The position numbers were made by a program, and so were the translations under genes. Shown here piece by piece: positions 56,866 through 63,929 of a DNA stretch of 64,000 bases. Source of the DNA: a virus. The stretch lies in IMG/VR virus record IMGVR_UViG_3300046543_000386, positions 1 through 64,000 of that record; one strand, written 5' to 3'. The first letter of the stretch is position 1. Each line of letters begins with the position of its first letter. Under the pieces are notes generated by a model that made no database searches, had not been told where the DNA came from, and worked only from the letters and a program-made list of their open reading frames with translations.

Positions 56866-57119
56866 GGCGGCGCCTTCGACTGCGACAACGTCGCCACACC
56901 ACGCAAAATCTCATTCGGCGTCAGGCTCGGCCGCACCAGCGGCGCCAAGTCAACCCCCATGTTGCTCGCACTATGCGGCCACCGCTGCGATAACGGCGGA
57001 TAGTCCGATCCCGTCACAAACTCAACCCGCTTCACCTCACCCGTCGGGTGAAACTCAATCGCCTTCACCGACGGACATAACCGGCCATGGCGCCCGCCAC
57101 ACCACCCGCACTCCGTCAC
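56862..57119 (-). CDS. conserved small Cys protein
   Basis: An 85-residue protein. The N-terminus CGWCGGRHGRLCPSVKAIEF (C..C...C) followed by VKRVEFVTGSDYPP is a familiar phage family with a possible small zinc knuckle. GTG start in a GTGA overlap. Function unknown. Confidence 0.62.
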   Translation of the reverse strand: MTECGWCGGRHGRLCPSVKAIEFHPTGEVKRVEFVTGSDYPPLSQRWPHSASNMGVDLAPLVRPSLTPNEILRGVATLSQSKAPP

Positions 57120-57520
57120 GCCGCCTCCTCCGACCCCGGCACGTGCTCAACCCTCGGCGCCTCAGGCGGAATGGGCGGCACCGGAGGATCAGGCACTATC
57201 CCACTCGGCGGATCATGCGGCTCAGGCGGCGGCACCGCCTGCACATCAGGATGCGGCGGCGGCGGCGGCGCCATCGTCGGCGGAACCACCGGAGCACCCG
57301 TCGCCCCCACCAACACCCCATACGGCAACGGCGGCGCCAACGTCACCTCGGTGATCGGCACCAAACTGCGGTCCAACCCCTGCAACGCAGTGTCAAATTG
57401 CGACCTCGCAATGTGCAGCCACGTCTGGTTCTGCCCAACCGTGGCCGCCTCCACCCGCGCCACCTCAGCGGCAATCGTCACCGCCAGCGCCGCAACCCCC
57501 GCATCCTTGTAGCCCTCCAT
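57116..57520 (-). CDS. Pro-rich late protein
   Basis: A 134-residue protein: a helical N-terminal half (AALAVTIAAEVARVEAATVG) then a Pro-rich tail (about 75-130). Start ATG 57520 (TGATG overlap). Likely structural or packaging-region accessory; not recognised. Confidence 0.55.
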   Translation of the reverse strand: MEGYKDAGVAALAVTIAAEVARVEAATVGQNQTWLHIARSQFDTALQGLDRSLVPITEVTLAPPLPYGVLVGATGAPVVPPTMAPPPPPHPDVQAVPPPEPHDPPSGIVPDPPVPPIPPEAPRVEHVPGSEEAA

Positions 57521-57816
57521 CACTTCTTGTCCTTCTTGCCGCCCTTCTTGCCGTTGTCGTCGTCGTCACGATCACCCTGCTGATCGTCATGCTTGCCCGC
57601 CACCTTGGGCGCCGCATGCGGCGGCTCCATCGGCGCCTCCTTGGCCGTAGGCTCCTCCACAGGCGGCGCCACCGGAAAATTCGCCGCCACCACCTCAGGC
57701 GCCATCACCTCAGGCGCCTCAGGCTTGTGCTCCACCCCATGCTCGACCGGCGCACCCGGCACCGGATCAGCCATCGGCTTGTCATGGTGCGCAACCGGCT
57801 TGTCATGTTCCGCCAT
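57520..57816 (-). CDS. Ala/Pro-rich protein with acidic-basic tail
   Basis: A 98-residue low-complexity protein (MAEHDKPVAHHDKP) ending KHDDQQGDRDDDDNGKKGGKKDKK. Probably disordered. Start 57816 follows GTAGGAACG. Function unknown. Confidence 0.5.
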   Translation of the reverse strand: MAEHDKPVAHHDKPMADPVPGAPVEHGVEHKPEAPEVMAPEVVAANFPVAPPVEEPTAKEAPMEPPHAAPKVAGKHDDQQGDRDDDDNGKKGGKKDKK

Positions 57817-58018
57817 CGTTCCTACTCCCCACGCTTGTAATTGCCGCATCCGTCAGATACCGCGCCAGCCCCGCCACCGCATCGCCGGGCAACACGATCT
57901 CATCACACTCTACGCCCTTCCCGCCCGGCGCCGCACTCCATACCTCCACGTGCAGCCGACCCTCGCGATCCCGCCCCACCCGCACACGCTCAGTGATCTC
58001 CACCATCCTGAACGCCAT
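57803..58018 (-). CDS. small late protein
   Basis: A 71-residue protein with a beta-rich N-terminus (MVEITERVRVGRDREGRLHV) and C-terminal helix (GDAVAGLARYLTDAAI). The start at 58018 (MAFRMVEI) is preferred; the overlap with the previous gene is about 29 bases. Not recognised. Confidence 0.5.
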   Translation of the reverse strand: MAFRMVEITERVRVGRDREGRLHVEVWSAAPGGKGVECDEIVLPGDAVAGLARYLTDAAITSVGSRNDGGT

Positions 58019-58241
58019 CACCACCCCCCAACCCATCCTCGATCAATTCAAGGGCGTGCTTGCGGATACCGTTGGCAATGATCAGCGCCCGCTCCCTGTC
58101 CACCCCAACCTCCAAAGCAGTACGCCCCACCAACTGCTCGATAATCCTGATCCGCGTCATGCCGTTGTGCCGTTCCAATATCGCACAGATGTTCTGGAAC
58201 GCCTCCAACGATGCGGCCGTGAACGCGCGCTTGCCCGCCAT
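57990..58241 (-). CDS. small helical late protein
   Basis: An 83-residue helical protein (MAGKRAFTAASLEAFQNICA; GMTRIRIIEQLVGRTALEVG). ATG 58241 in a TGATG overlap. Layout weakly reminiscent of a small HTH protein; not recognised. Confidence 0.5.
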   Translation of the reverse strand: MAGKRAFTAASLEAFQNICAILERHNGMTRIRIIEQLVGRTALEVGVDRERALIIANGIRKHALELIEDGLGGGDGVQDGGDH

Positions 58242-58456
58242 CACTCCTCGCCCTCCCGCCACATGGCGATGATCTCAAGGACGTGCCGGTGCATATTCCC
58301 GGCAATCCGTTCCGCGTCCGCATGCGTGTCGCCCGCCAGCAACGCAAACCGCGCCACCACAACCGATATCATCTGCCACTGCATCTCCAAGGTCTTGCCG
58401 TCCAGTATGGCGTTGATCTCCGTCAACTCGGGCGGATACGTCGCTGATATCGTCAC
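58241..58456 (-). CDS. small late protein after terminase
   Basis: A 71-residue protein (GTG start overlapping the TerL stop). A helical stretch ERIAGNMHRHVLEIIAMWRE is visible. Not recognised. Confidence 0.5.
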   Translation of the reverse strand: MTISATYPPELTEINAILDGKTLEMQWQMISVVVARFALLAGDTHADAERIAGNMHRHVLEIIAMWREGEE

Positions 58457-60126
58457 GCCGGATACAACGGCTGCAACGGCTTGGTGAACTTCATCGCCTC
58501 CTCCAACTCGGCCTCACGCTCAGGCGAACGCACCAGCAACCCCAGATCCCTGAGATGCCGCACACCCTGGCTCATCGCGTCCACCAGATCATCGTTGCGC
58601 CCCTTGGGGAAGCTCGCGCACTGCTGGATCACCGTGTCCGCCCAATTGCGATCCGGCGCGAACACCGTGCCCTCCGCGAACAGCGGCGCCACACTGTGCA
58701 GCCGCGCCACCTTGTCGAGGTTCTTGGGGTCGTACAACTGCATCGCGAAATCCTCCGTCGCCCCGTAAATCCGCCGCAACTCCTGGCCGACGCTGATGCC
58801 TGCGGCCTTGTTCTCCACCAGCACCTTGTCCACCTTCAGGTCCCGGCACGTCTTCGCCACCTTCTTTACGAGGTCGTGCAGTTCAAGCTTCTCCTGCCAC
58901 GCCGTCATCAGCATCACCCTCGGCAGCCCGTTGATCTCGTCGTGCTCCACCACCTCGCTGTCACGCACGCGACCGTATCGATCCACGTGCCGAGTGACCA
59001 TGGTCTCGCTGCTGCCATACCAGATGCCCAGCACCACCAGCGCGCTGTAGTCGTTCTCGGTCTTCGCCGTGTAGGCGCAGTCCAGGCTGGCCAGGATGTA
59101 GCTGAACGGCGGGAACTCGTTGGGCACCCAGGTCTGCCACCATTCCGCCTTCAGAATGCCGCCGCCCGCAGGCGCCGGGCGCTGCTGCAACTGCCCGGCC
59201 GTGCCGTAAGGACCCAGGGTCTTCTCCAGCAGCAGCACCTGCTCCTCATCGAACCGCTCGGGCCACAGCAGTTCGCCCTCCACCCGGCGCGGGTCGCGCC
59301 ACGTGACCGCACGGCCGTCCTCGGTGTGCTCCGGGGGCACCAGCACGGTGTAGAAGCTGCGGTCGGCCTCGTAGCGCATCGGCAGGCACAGATGCACGAA
59401 CTCGGGGTGCGCCTCCAGTATGTGCCCGCTGATGTCCAACTCGTTCAGCCGCTGCGCGATGACGATGCGCGCGCCATAGCCCGGCCTGCTGTTGTTCAGC
59501 CGGTTGTAGAACGCGCTCTGCCACCAATCGATGGTCGAGCGCAGCACCGCCTCGCTGTTGCTCTCCGTGGCGTTGTTCAGGTCGTCGCCAATCAGATAGG
59601 TCGCGCCCAGGCCGGTGGTAGCGCTACCCACGGAGATGGCGATCCTGGCGCCGTTGTGGTCCGTGGCGAAGCGGGTCTTCGTGTTCTGGTCCTCGGTCAG
59701 GCTGAAGCGGTCGCCCCACCTGCGGCGGTACCAGTCACTAAGTAATAAGGTACGGCATCGGACACTGTCCTGCACGCTCAGGCTCATGCCGTAGCTGGCA
59801 CACAGGAAGCTGGCGCCCGGCCCGGCCAGCGGCGTGCGCCCTGGCTGGGCATACACCCAGGCGGGCAGCATGGTGCCCACGATGGTCGATTTGCTGAACC
59901 TGGGCGGCACGTTGATCAGCAGCCCCTGGATGTGGCCGTCCACGACGGCCTCTAGGTGCTCGCTGATGGCGTCGATTACATAGCCGCCATGGGCGAACGG
60001 CGCGCTGTCGATGGCGGGCCACGCGGCGGCCGTGAAGGCCGCCAGCGACTGCTCTAGCTCGGCGCGCTCGATCTCCAGCAGCACCTCGCTGGTGTCGATC
60101 AGCGTGCCCTTGTGGCGGATCAGCAT
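58453..60126 (-). CDS. terL: terminase large subunit
   Basis: A 557-residue DNA-packaging motor. The ATPase has a Walker A-like PPRFSKS (74-80), Walker B TYLIGDD (176-182) and an Arg-rich following region. The nuclease domain shows SLDCAYTAKTENDYSAL with D349, LVENKAAG with E438, and KGRNDDLVDAMSQ with D512-D516. Architecture fits the phage TerL class. Start 60126 (MLIRHKGT) overlaps the upstream stop; a longer start at 60219 lies inside the preceding gene. A 14-base inverted-repeat arm lies within its N-terminal coding region (59740-59753). Confidence 0.93.
   Translation of the reverse strand: MLIRHKGTLIDTSEVLLEIERAELEQSLAAFTAAAWPAIDSAPFAHGGYVIDAISEHLEAVVDGHIQGLLINVPPRFSKSTIVGTMLPAWVYAQPGRTPLAGPGASFLCASYGMSLSVQDSVRCRTLLLSDWYRRRWGDRFSLTEDQNTKTRFATDHNGARIAISVGSATTGLGATYLIGDDLNNATESNSEAVLRSTIDWWQSAFYNRLNNSRPGYGARIVIAQRLNELDISGHILEAHPEFVHLCLPMRYEADRSFYTVLVPPEHTEDGRAVTWRDPRRVEGELLWPERFDEEQVLLLEKTLGPYGTAGQLQQRPAPAGGGILKAEWWQTWVPNEFPPFSYILASLDCAYTAKTENDYSALVVLGIWYGSSETMVTRHVDRYGRVRDSEVVEHDEINGLPRVMLMTAWQEKLELHDLVKKVAKTCRDLKVDKVLVENKAAGISVGQELRRIYGATEDFAMQLYDPKNLDKVARLHSVAPLFAEGTVFAPDRNWADTVIQQCASFPKGRNDDLVDAMSQGVRHLRDLGLLVRSPEREAELEEAMKFTKPLQPLYPA
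59740..59753. repeat. 14-base inverted-repeat arm 1
   Basis: AAGTAATAAGGTAC inside the terL N-terminal coding region; its exact inverse is at 60296-60309. Confidence 0.7.
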
Positions 60127-60317
60127 GAAGGTGGCGGCTCGCGTTGCAGCCGCCAGTAATCTTCGAACTGCTCGATCTCGGTGAGATAGCGCACCATCTG
60201 CTCGGGCGTGAACCCGCAAATGCCCGCCACCTGCCCGTCGGTCAGTTCCGGGTGATCCGTCATTAGGTCCGCCAGCATGCGCGCCTCGTTGGTCAGTACC
60301 TTATTACTTGTCGCCAT
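60120..60317 (-). CDS. small HTH-like protein between TerS and TerL
   Basis: A 65-residue protein. NEARMLADLMTDHPELTDG, QVAGICGFTPEQMVRYL, TEIEQFEDYWRL suggests a small HTH or dimerisation unit. It overlaps both terminase genes and may be a DNA-recognition accessory. Start ATG 60317. Confidence 0.6.
   Translation of the reverse strand: MATSNKVLTNEARMLADLMTDHPELTDGQVAGICGFTPEQMVRYLTEIEQFEDYWRLQREPPPSC
60296..60309. repeat. 14-base inverted-repeat arm 2
   Basis: GTACCTTATTACTT, exact inverse of 59740-59753, spanning the TerS stop codon and the start of the small intervening gene. The arms are 542 bases apart. Confidence 0.7.
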
Positions 60318-60891
60318 TGCGTTCCGCCTCCTCGATGGCCAGCAGCGTCGCCTTCAGCGCGCGGCGAGTGGCCGGGTCGAGGCTACGCACGTCGATGATG
60401 GTTCGTTGCTCATCGGCATCGTCAGGCGGCGGCAGGGCGGGCTTGTCGCGGTCGCCCCAGAACGCCGGGTTGAGCTTGCCCATCACCCACCGCCTCGCAT
60501 CGATCCGTAAACGATCTCGTTGCGGATTAGGCGGTTCGTCGGTGTCGGTCAGCGGCAGTTCGCCATCTGCGATCATTACGATCTCATCAGCATATCGTTC
60601 CACAAGCATGTGTCTTGCCTGCGCGTATCTTTGACGCAACTCGGGCGAGCCGACCAACCATCTGAACCAGCTTCGATACGAAGGATAAGGCGGCGTTCCA
60701 TCGCAAATGACTGATATCTTTCCTCCTTTAGACACTTGTTCCAATATTGAATTGAATACCTTCTCGTTGTATTGCATCGGCGGACCAAGCCGTTTTTGTT
60801 CCAGCTTCAGCACGTCTGTGTTCGCATAGACCGCGCTACGCTCGGCACCATTGTTGTAGCGCTCGCGCTTGACGGGGGCGTCTTTTGCCAC
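60304..60891 (-). CDS. terminase small subunit
   Basis: A 195-residue protein. VSKGGKISVICDGTPPYPSY, RSWFRWLVGSPELRQRYAQAR, YADEIVMIADGE, RLRIDARRWVMGKLNPAFWGD match the TerS family that binds the packaging start site and recruits TerL. The C-terminus has a helical tail (RRALKATLLAIEEAERNGDK). Confidence 0.82.
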   Translation of the reverse strand: MAKDAPVKRERYNNGAERSAVYANTDVLKLEQKRLGPPMQYNEKVFNSILEQVSKGGKISVICDGTPPYPSYRSWFRWLVGSPELRQRYAQARHMLVERYADEIVMIADGELPLTDTDEPPNPQRDRLRIDARRWVMGKLNPAFWGDRDKPALPPPDDADEQRTIIDVRSLDPATRRALKATLLAIEEAERNGDK

Positions 60892-60900
60892 GGCTTGCGC

Positions 60901-61179
60901 TCAATGAGCCGCAGCAGGATCGCCTGCCTTTTGAAGCTCAAATTTGGCCTCGATGGTTTCGCGGAAGCGGACGAAATCATGGGGGTCATCGAAGCGTCGT
61001 GCGAGTTCGACCTCGCAGACATCGGCCACGAGGGCGGCTTTCTTGGAACCTTCTTGCATGGCGCGCACCATGAGTTCAGCGAGTTCCTCGTTGGATCTGT
61101 CCTTGAGCGAGTGCAGGTAGGTATCGAGCACGTGCGATGCGAGGGCGACCTTGTAGCGAATTTTCTTGGGGATGCGCAT
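60901..61179 (-). CDS. hypothetical early helical protein
   Basis: A 92-residue helical basic protein (RIPKKIRYKVALASHVLDTY). ATG 61179 follows TCAAGGACCATCCC, the early-gene leader. Family not recognised. Confidence 0.6.
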   Translation of the reverse strand: MRIPKKIRYKVALASHVLDTYLHSLKDRSNEELAELMVRAMQEGSKKAALVADVCEVELARRFDDPHDFVRFRETIEAKFELQKAGDPAAAH

Positions 61180-61201
61180 GGGATGGTCCTTGAACGCGTG
61201 A

Positions 61202-61221
61202 GGGGCGCCCTGGGGCGCCCC
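61202..61221 (-). other. intercistronic GC hairpin
   Basis: GGGGCGCC/GGCGCCCC stem (8 bp) with a 4-base loop between the 61259 stop and the 61179 leader. Same type as at 1398 and 61744. Confidence 0.5.
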
Positions 61222-61258
61222 TGTGATGTTACGCGGCTTGTGGTGTGGGTTTCCAGTG

Positions 61259-61597
61259 CTAGCCGATGCGCTCCTCGATGCGGCTGGCGGTGGCGTTGGC
61301 GCCGACCAGCAGGGCGTCCATCGCTGGATTGTCGCTGTGATCGGAGATCACTTCGTAGGGCATGTTGCCGTAGACCAGCCACACCTTGCCGACCGGCCTG
61401 CCATCCGCGTTACGGAACTGAAGGACGTCTTCGTCGGTGGTCCTGAGGGCGGCGATGATCTCGCGCAGTTTGCTGGACCGTTTCACGGTCCACTCTTCGC
61501 CGTCGTAAACCGACACGGTGCAATTGAGGACCAGGGCATCGGCCACCAGTTTACGGACGATGGAGAGTTCCAGGGCGAGGCGTTTTTCGTTGGTCAT
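61259..61597 (-). CDS. hypothetical early protein
   Basis: A 112-residue protein (MTNEKRLALELSIVRKLVAD). Beta strands CTVSVYDGEEWTVKR and GKVWLVYGNMPYEVIS plus C-terminal helix. Start near the previous stop; no strong leader. Not recognised. Confidence 0.55.
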   Translation of the reverse strand: MTNEKRLALELSIVRKLVADALVLNCTVSVYDGEEWTVKRSSKLREIIAALRTTDEDVLQFRNADGRPVGKVWLVYGNMPYEVISDHSDNPAMDALLVGANATASRIEERIG

Positions 61598-61600
61598 GGC

Positions 61601-61726
61601 TCAGAACCCTCCGGTGAGTTCGATGAGCCAGCGGCTGCCTTTCTGCTGGGCTTCGAAGGTCAGGCCTTCGCGCACCAGGGCGGCGATGATCTTGGCGAGG
61701 TCGTCAATGTCGGTCCAGATGAACAT
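61601..61726 (-). CDS. 41-residue early protein
   Basis: Sequence MFIWTDIDDLAKIIAALVRE, GLTFEAQQKGSRWLIELTGGF: one helix and a beta hairpin. ACAAGGACCAAGCATC precedes the ATG, the strongest early leader, so it is likely translated despite its length. Confidence 0.6.
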   Translation of the reverse strand: MFIWTDIDDLAKIIAALVREGLTFEAQQKGSRWLIELTGGF

Positions 61727-61743
61727 GATGCTTGGTCCTTGTG

Positions 61744-61767
61744 CGGGGGCGCCTGGGGGGGCGCCCC
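61744..61767 (-). other. intercistronic GC hairpin
   Basis: GGGGGCGCC and GGCGCCCCC pair (9 bp) between the 61776 stop and the 61726 leader. Confidence 0.5.
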
Positions 61768-61775
61768 CTGGGGTT

Positions 61776-62138
61776 TCAGAAGATCGGCTCTTCGTGGGCG
61801 TGCAGGCTGGCCCAGGCGTCGGCGCGGTTTTCGGCGGCGCGCATGGCGGCGATTTCGCCGTCCTCGTCCTCGATGTATTCGTCTGGCTCGTCCTGCTCGG
61901 CGTGGTGGTCGATGGCATCGACGGCGCAGCGCAGCGCGAGCAGCACGGCTTCGCGGGTGGCGGCGCGGTAATCCAGCAGGCGGCCGCAGTAGTTGGCGGT
62001 CAGGCACCATGCGCGTTCGCGGGGCAGGTTGGTGAGGGTGCCGACATTGCAGGTACGGCGCAGGGCGCCAGAGGCGAGGATGTTCCAGATCGGGACCGAC
62101 TGAGCGACGCGGCGGGCGGTGAGGATGGTCTGTGCCAT
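61776..62138 (-). CDS. hypothetical early protein
   Basis: A 120-residue protein: basic N-terminus with two Cys (RRTCNV, WCLTANYCG), acidic centre (HHAEQDEPDEYIEDEDGE) and helical end. Leader CAAGGACCAAATTCCT. Not recognised. Confidence 0.6.
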   Translation of the reverse strand: MAQTILTARRVAQSVPIWNILASGALRRTCNVGTLTNLPRERAWCLTANYCGRLLDYRAATREAVLLALRCAVDAIDHHAEQDEPDEYIEDEDGEIAAMRAAENRADAWASLHAHEEPIF

Positions 62139-62177
62139 AGGAATTTGGTCCTTGCTTTTATCAGGTTGGAGGCGGGT

Positions 62178-62197
62178 GGCGGGCCTTCCGGCCCGCC
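62178..62197 (-). other. intercistronic hairpin with GGAA loop
   Basis: Minus-strand GGCGGGCC-GGAA-GGCCCGCC: an 8-bp stem closed by a GNRA-type tetraloop, between the 62211 stop and the 62138 leader. Confidence 0.55.
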
Positions 62198-62210
62198 GGT
62201 TGTTAGTGGA

Positions 62211-62381
62211 TCAGTCTTCCTGAAAGACGGCGGCGGCGGTCTCGTGGGCTTCGACGGCGTCCTCGTAGGCGTTGCGGAGCACCGCCTCGTAGCGGCGGTC
62301 CACGTTCACCGTGAGCCTCATCAGCGAGCGGTAGGCCGCCTCCACCGCGTCTTCCAGGGCCTTAAATTCAGCGTAGGTCAT
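62211..62381 (-). CDS. small early helical protein
   Basis: A 56-residue helical protein (MTYAEFKALEDAVEAAYRSL). ATG 62381 follows AAAGGACCAGACC. First gene after the strongest early promoter in the window (62420-62448). Confidence 0.6.
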   Translation of the reverse strand: MTYAEFKALEDAVEAAYRSLMRLTVNVDRRYEAVLRNAYEDAVEAHETAAAVFQED

Positions 62382-62419
62382 GGTCTGGTCCTTTCGCGGC
62401 ATACCGTGCCGGTGCCCCG

Positions 62420-62449
62420 TAGATACGATCCTGTTGACACACTGTCAAC
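62420..62449 (-). promoter_or_regulatory. strong leftward early promoter with palindromic operator
   Basis: GTTGACACACTGTCAAC (62433-62449). The minus strand has TTGACA, exactly 17 bases, TATCTA: a near-consensus sigma-70 promoter, about 40 bases before the 62381 ATG. Fifth copy of the operator element. Confidence 0.85.
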
Positions 62450-62465
62450 ATCCCCTCGTGCCTCG

Positions 62466-62545
62466 CGCGCATCACGTGCGCGTGTGCGCGCCCTGCGCGT
62501 GCGCGCGCGTGCGTGCCCTGGGGGCGCGCGCGTGCGAGGATGCCT
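62466..62545. repeat. alternating purine-pyrimidine (Z-DNA-prone) tract
   Basis: About 80 bases dominated by CG/TG alternation (GCGCGTGTGCGCG, GTGCGCGCGCGTGCGTG) just upstream of the strongest early promoter. Part of the 62450-62658 stretch, in which I see no gene. Confidence 0.55.
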
Positions 62546-62658
62546 GTGGATGCCCGCAGGGGCGCCTGTGGTGCTGGGACATATGTGCGGTCACCCCCTG
62601 CCCTCAGGCGCGGCCTGCGGCCATCTACGGGCATCACTGCCCTACGCTGCCCTGCGGG

Positions 62659-62970
62659 CTACGCGTCGTCCTCGGGGTGTTCGCGGCCAGGAAACGCTTT
62701 CCACCTCGCCAGCCGTGGCCCGGTCTGCCCTGTCTCCTCGATGGTCAGGCCCGCGAGACGGTGCAGGGAAGGCCCGTGGAGGCGTTCTACGCCCGTCTGG
62801 GGGTCTACCCCCACCCAAGGCCCGTCAGGCGCTCCAGCGCCGCACAGCCGACGCGCAAGGGCCATGCAGGCGCCGTGGCGCGTGGTGGTGCTGTAGGCGG
62901 TGCCCTGCCAGTCGCAGGTAGCGGTATCGCGGCCGATTGTGTCGGTGGCCAGCAGCGTGAACACATACAT
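62659..62970 (-). CDS. hypothetical early protein
   Basis: A 103-residue protein (MYVFTLLATDTIGRDTATCD). Middle: HGACMALARRLCGAGAPDGPW. ATG 62970 follows CAAGGACCAACGCC. Not recognised. Confidence 0.6.
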   Translation of the reverse strand: MYVFTLLATDTIGRDTATCDWQGTAYSTTTRHGACMALARRLCGAGAPDGPWVGVDPQTGVERLHGPSLHRLAGLTIEETGQTGPRLARWKAFPGREHPEDDA

Positions 62971-62986
62971 GGCGTTGGTCCTTGTT

Positions 62987-63526
62987 TTAAAATGGGATCT
63001 CGTCGTCTTTGCCCAGCTTTGCCGACAGGTTGGCATACGACACGGCGGTCACGGTGGCGCCCGGGAAGGTGCTTTTGATCAGCCCCACCTTTTCCGCGTA
63101 ATGCCCCAGCAATCTGCCGATTTCCTCCAGGCTGTACACCGCCATGGTGCGGTTCTGGCGGGCCACCAGGGCCGCCTCCGTGGTGGTGCGGGTGATGGCG
63201 ATCACCTCGCCATCGGGGGAGATCACCTCCCACACGTCCGGTGACAGGTGCTTGTGCCCGGCTTCCAGGGCGGCTTTGTCGAGCGCGTTCCAGCCTGTCA
63301 GCGTGCGCTTCGCCTCGTGGCGCAGTTCATCCAGGCTGCCGTCGCGTATGGCGTGGTTGAGCCGCTCGCACTGGCGGTCGAAGCGCAGGCGAAGCTCCTC
63401 GGCCACCAGCAGGCGCAGGCGCCCGATGCCCCAGGCCATCTCAAGCTCATGGGCGCGGTGATCCAGGCCGTCGAGGATAGCGCTGCCAGCGACGTGATCG
63501 TGCAGCCAGGAGGGGTTGTTGGTCAT
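62987..63526 (-). CDS. hypothetical helical protein
   Basis: A 179-residue protein. Helical N-terminal half (LLVAEELRLRFDRQCERLNH), central beta region (PDVWEVISPDGEVIAITRTT) and helical end. Start 63526 in an ATGA overlap with the wHTH gene. It could be the regulator's partner. Not recognised. Confidence 0.6.
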   Translation of the reverse strand: MTNNPSWLHDHVAGSAILDGLDHRAHELEMAWGIGRLRLLVAEELRLRFDRQCERLNHAIRDGSLDELRHEAKRTLTGWNALDKAALEAGHKHLSPDVWEVISPDGEVIAITRTTTEAALVARQNRTMAVYSLEEIGRLLGHYAEKVGLIKSTFPGATVTAVSYANLSAKLGKDDEIPF

Positions 63527-63747
63527 CGGATACGCTCCAGCCCTTTTGCGGTGGGCAGCAGGATATCGGCCTGCTGCGCCAGCCCGGCCTGAGCCAGAGC
63601 CTGGAGCGCGCGCTGCACCTTGGCGATGTTGGGCGATCCCGCGTCGCTCACCCACCCGGCTTGGCGGGCGATGCCCCGGATGCTGATGCCGGGATATCGG
63701 TGCAGGCATTTCAACACGAGGCGTTGGTCATCGGTAATGGTGGCCAT
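63523..63747 (-). CDS. winged helix-turn-helix regulator
   Basis: A 74-residue protein: DQRLVLKCLHRYPGISIRGI, ARQAGWVSD, NIAKVQRALQALAQAGLAQQ, LLPTAKGLERIR. This is a minimal winged-helix DNA-binding domain. Leader AACAAGGACCAAAACCT. A pair of GTCACCC-type repeats lies upstream (63774-63893) and may be its own operator. Confidence 0.7.
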   Translation of the reverse strand: MATITDDQRLVLKCLHRYPGISIRGIARQAGWVSDAGSPNIAKVQRALQALAQAGLAQQADILLPTAKGLERIR

Positions 63748-63773
63748 AGGTTTTGGTCCTTGTTTTTGGGGAT

Positions 63774-63787
63774 GTCACCCGCGTCAC
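63774..63787. promoter_or_regulatory. GTCACCC-type repeat, copy 1
   Basis: GTCACCCGCGTCAC: two GTCAC half-sites spaced by four bases. Its inverse-oriented relative is at 63880-63893. Probable operator upstream of the wHTH gene. Confidence 0.5.
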
Positions 63788-63879
63788 TTAGCGCGCGTGC
63801 GCGCGGCAAATGCGTCGGGAACCGGGAACAAACATAGAAAAGAGAGAGAGAAAAATGCCTTGATGCTCTACGTGCAGAA

Positions 63880-63893
63880 GTGACATGGGTGAC
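63880..63893. promoter_or_regulatory. GTCACCC-type repeat, copy 2 (inverted)
   Basis: On the minus strand GTCACCCATGTCAC, 12 of 14 bases identical to copy 1. A (GA)n tract at about 63838-63853 and a CG-alternating run lie between the two copies. The 63748-63929 stretch has no gene I can support. Confidence 0.5.
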
Positions 63894-63929
63894 ATTTGCC
63901 TTATCCAATTGGTCAGAAAAAAGATCCGT

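Noticed and set aside
62380-63078. A 232-residue plus-strand open frame at the right end
   Set aside because: It overlaps two well-supported minus-strand genes and the Z-DNA-prone tract. A shadow frame.
63711-63908. A 65-residue minus-strand frame upstream of the winged-helix gene
   Set aside because: It runs through the putative operator region and lacks a leader; composition is not protein-like.
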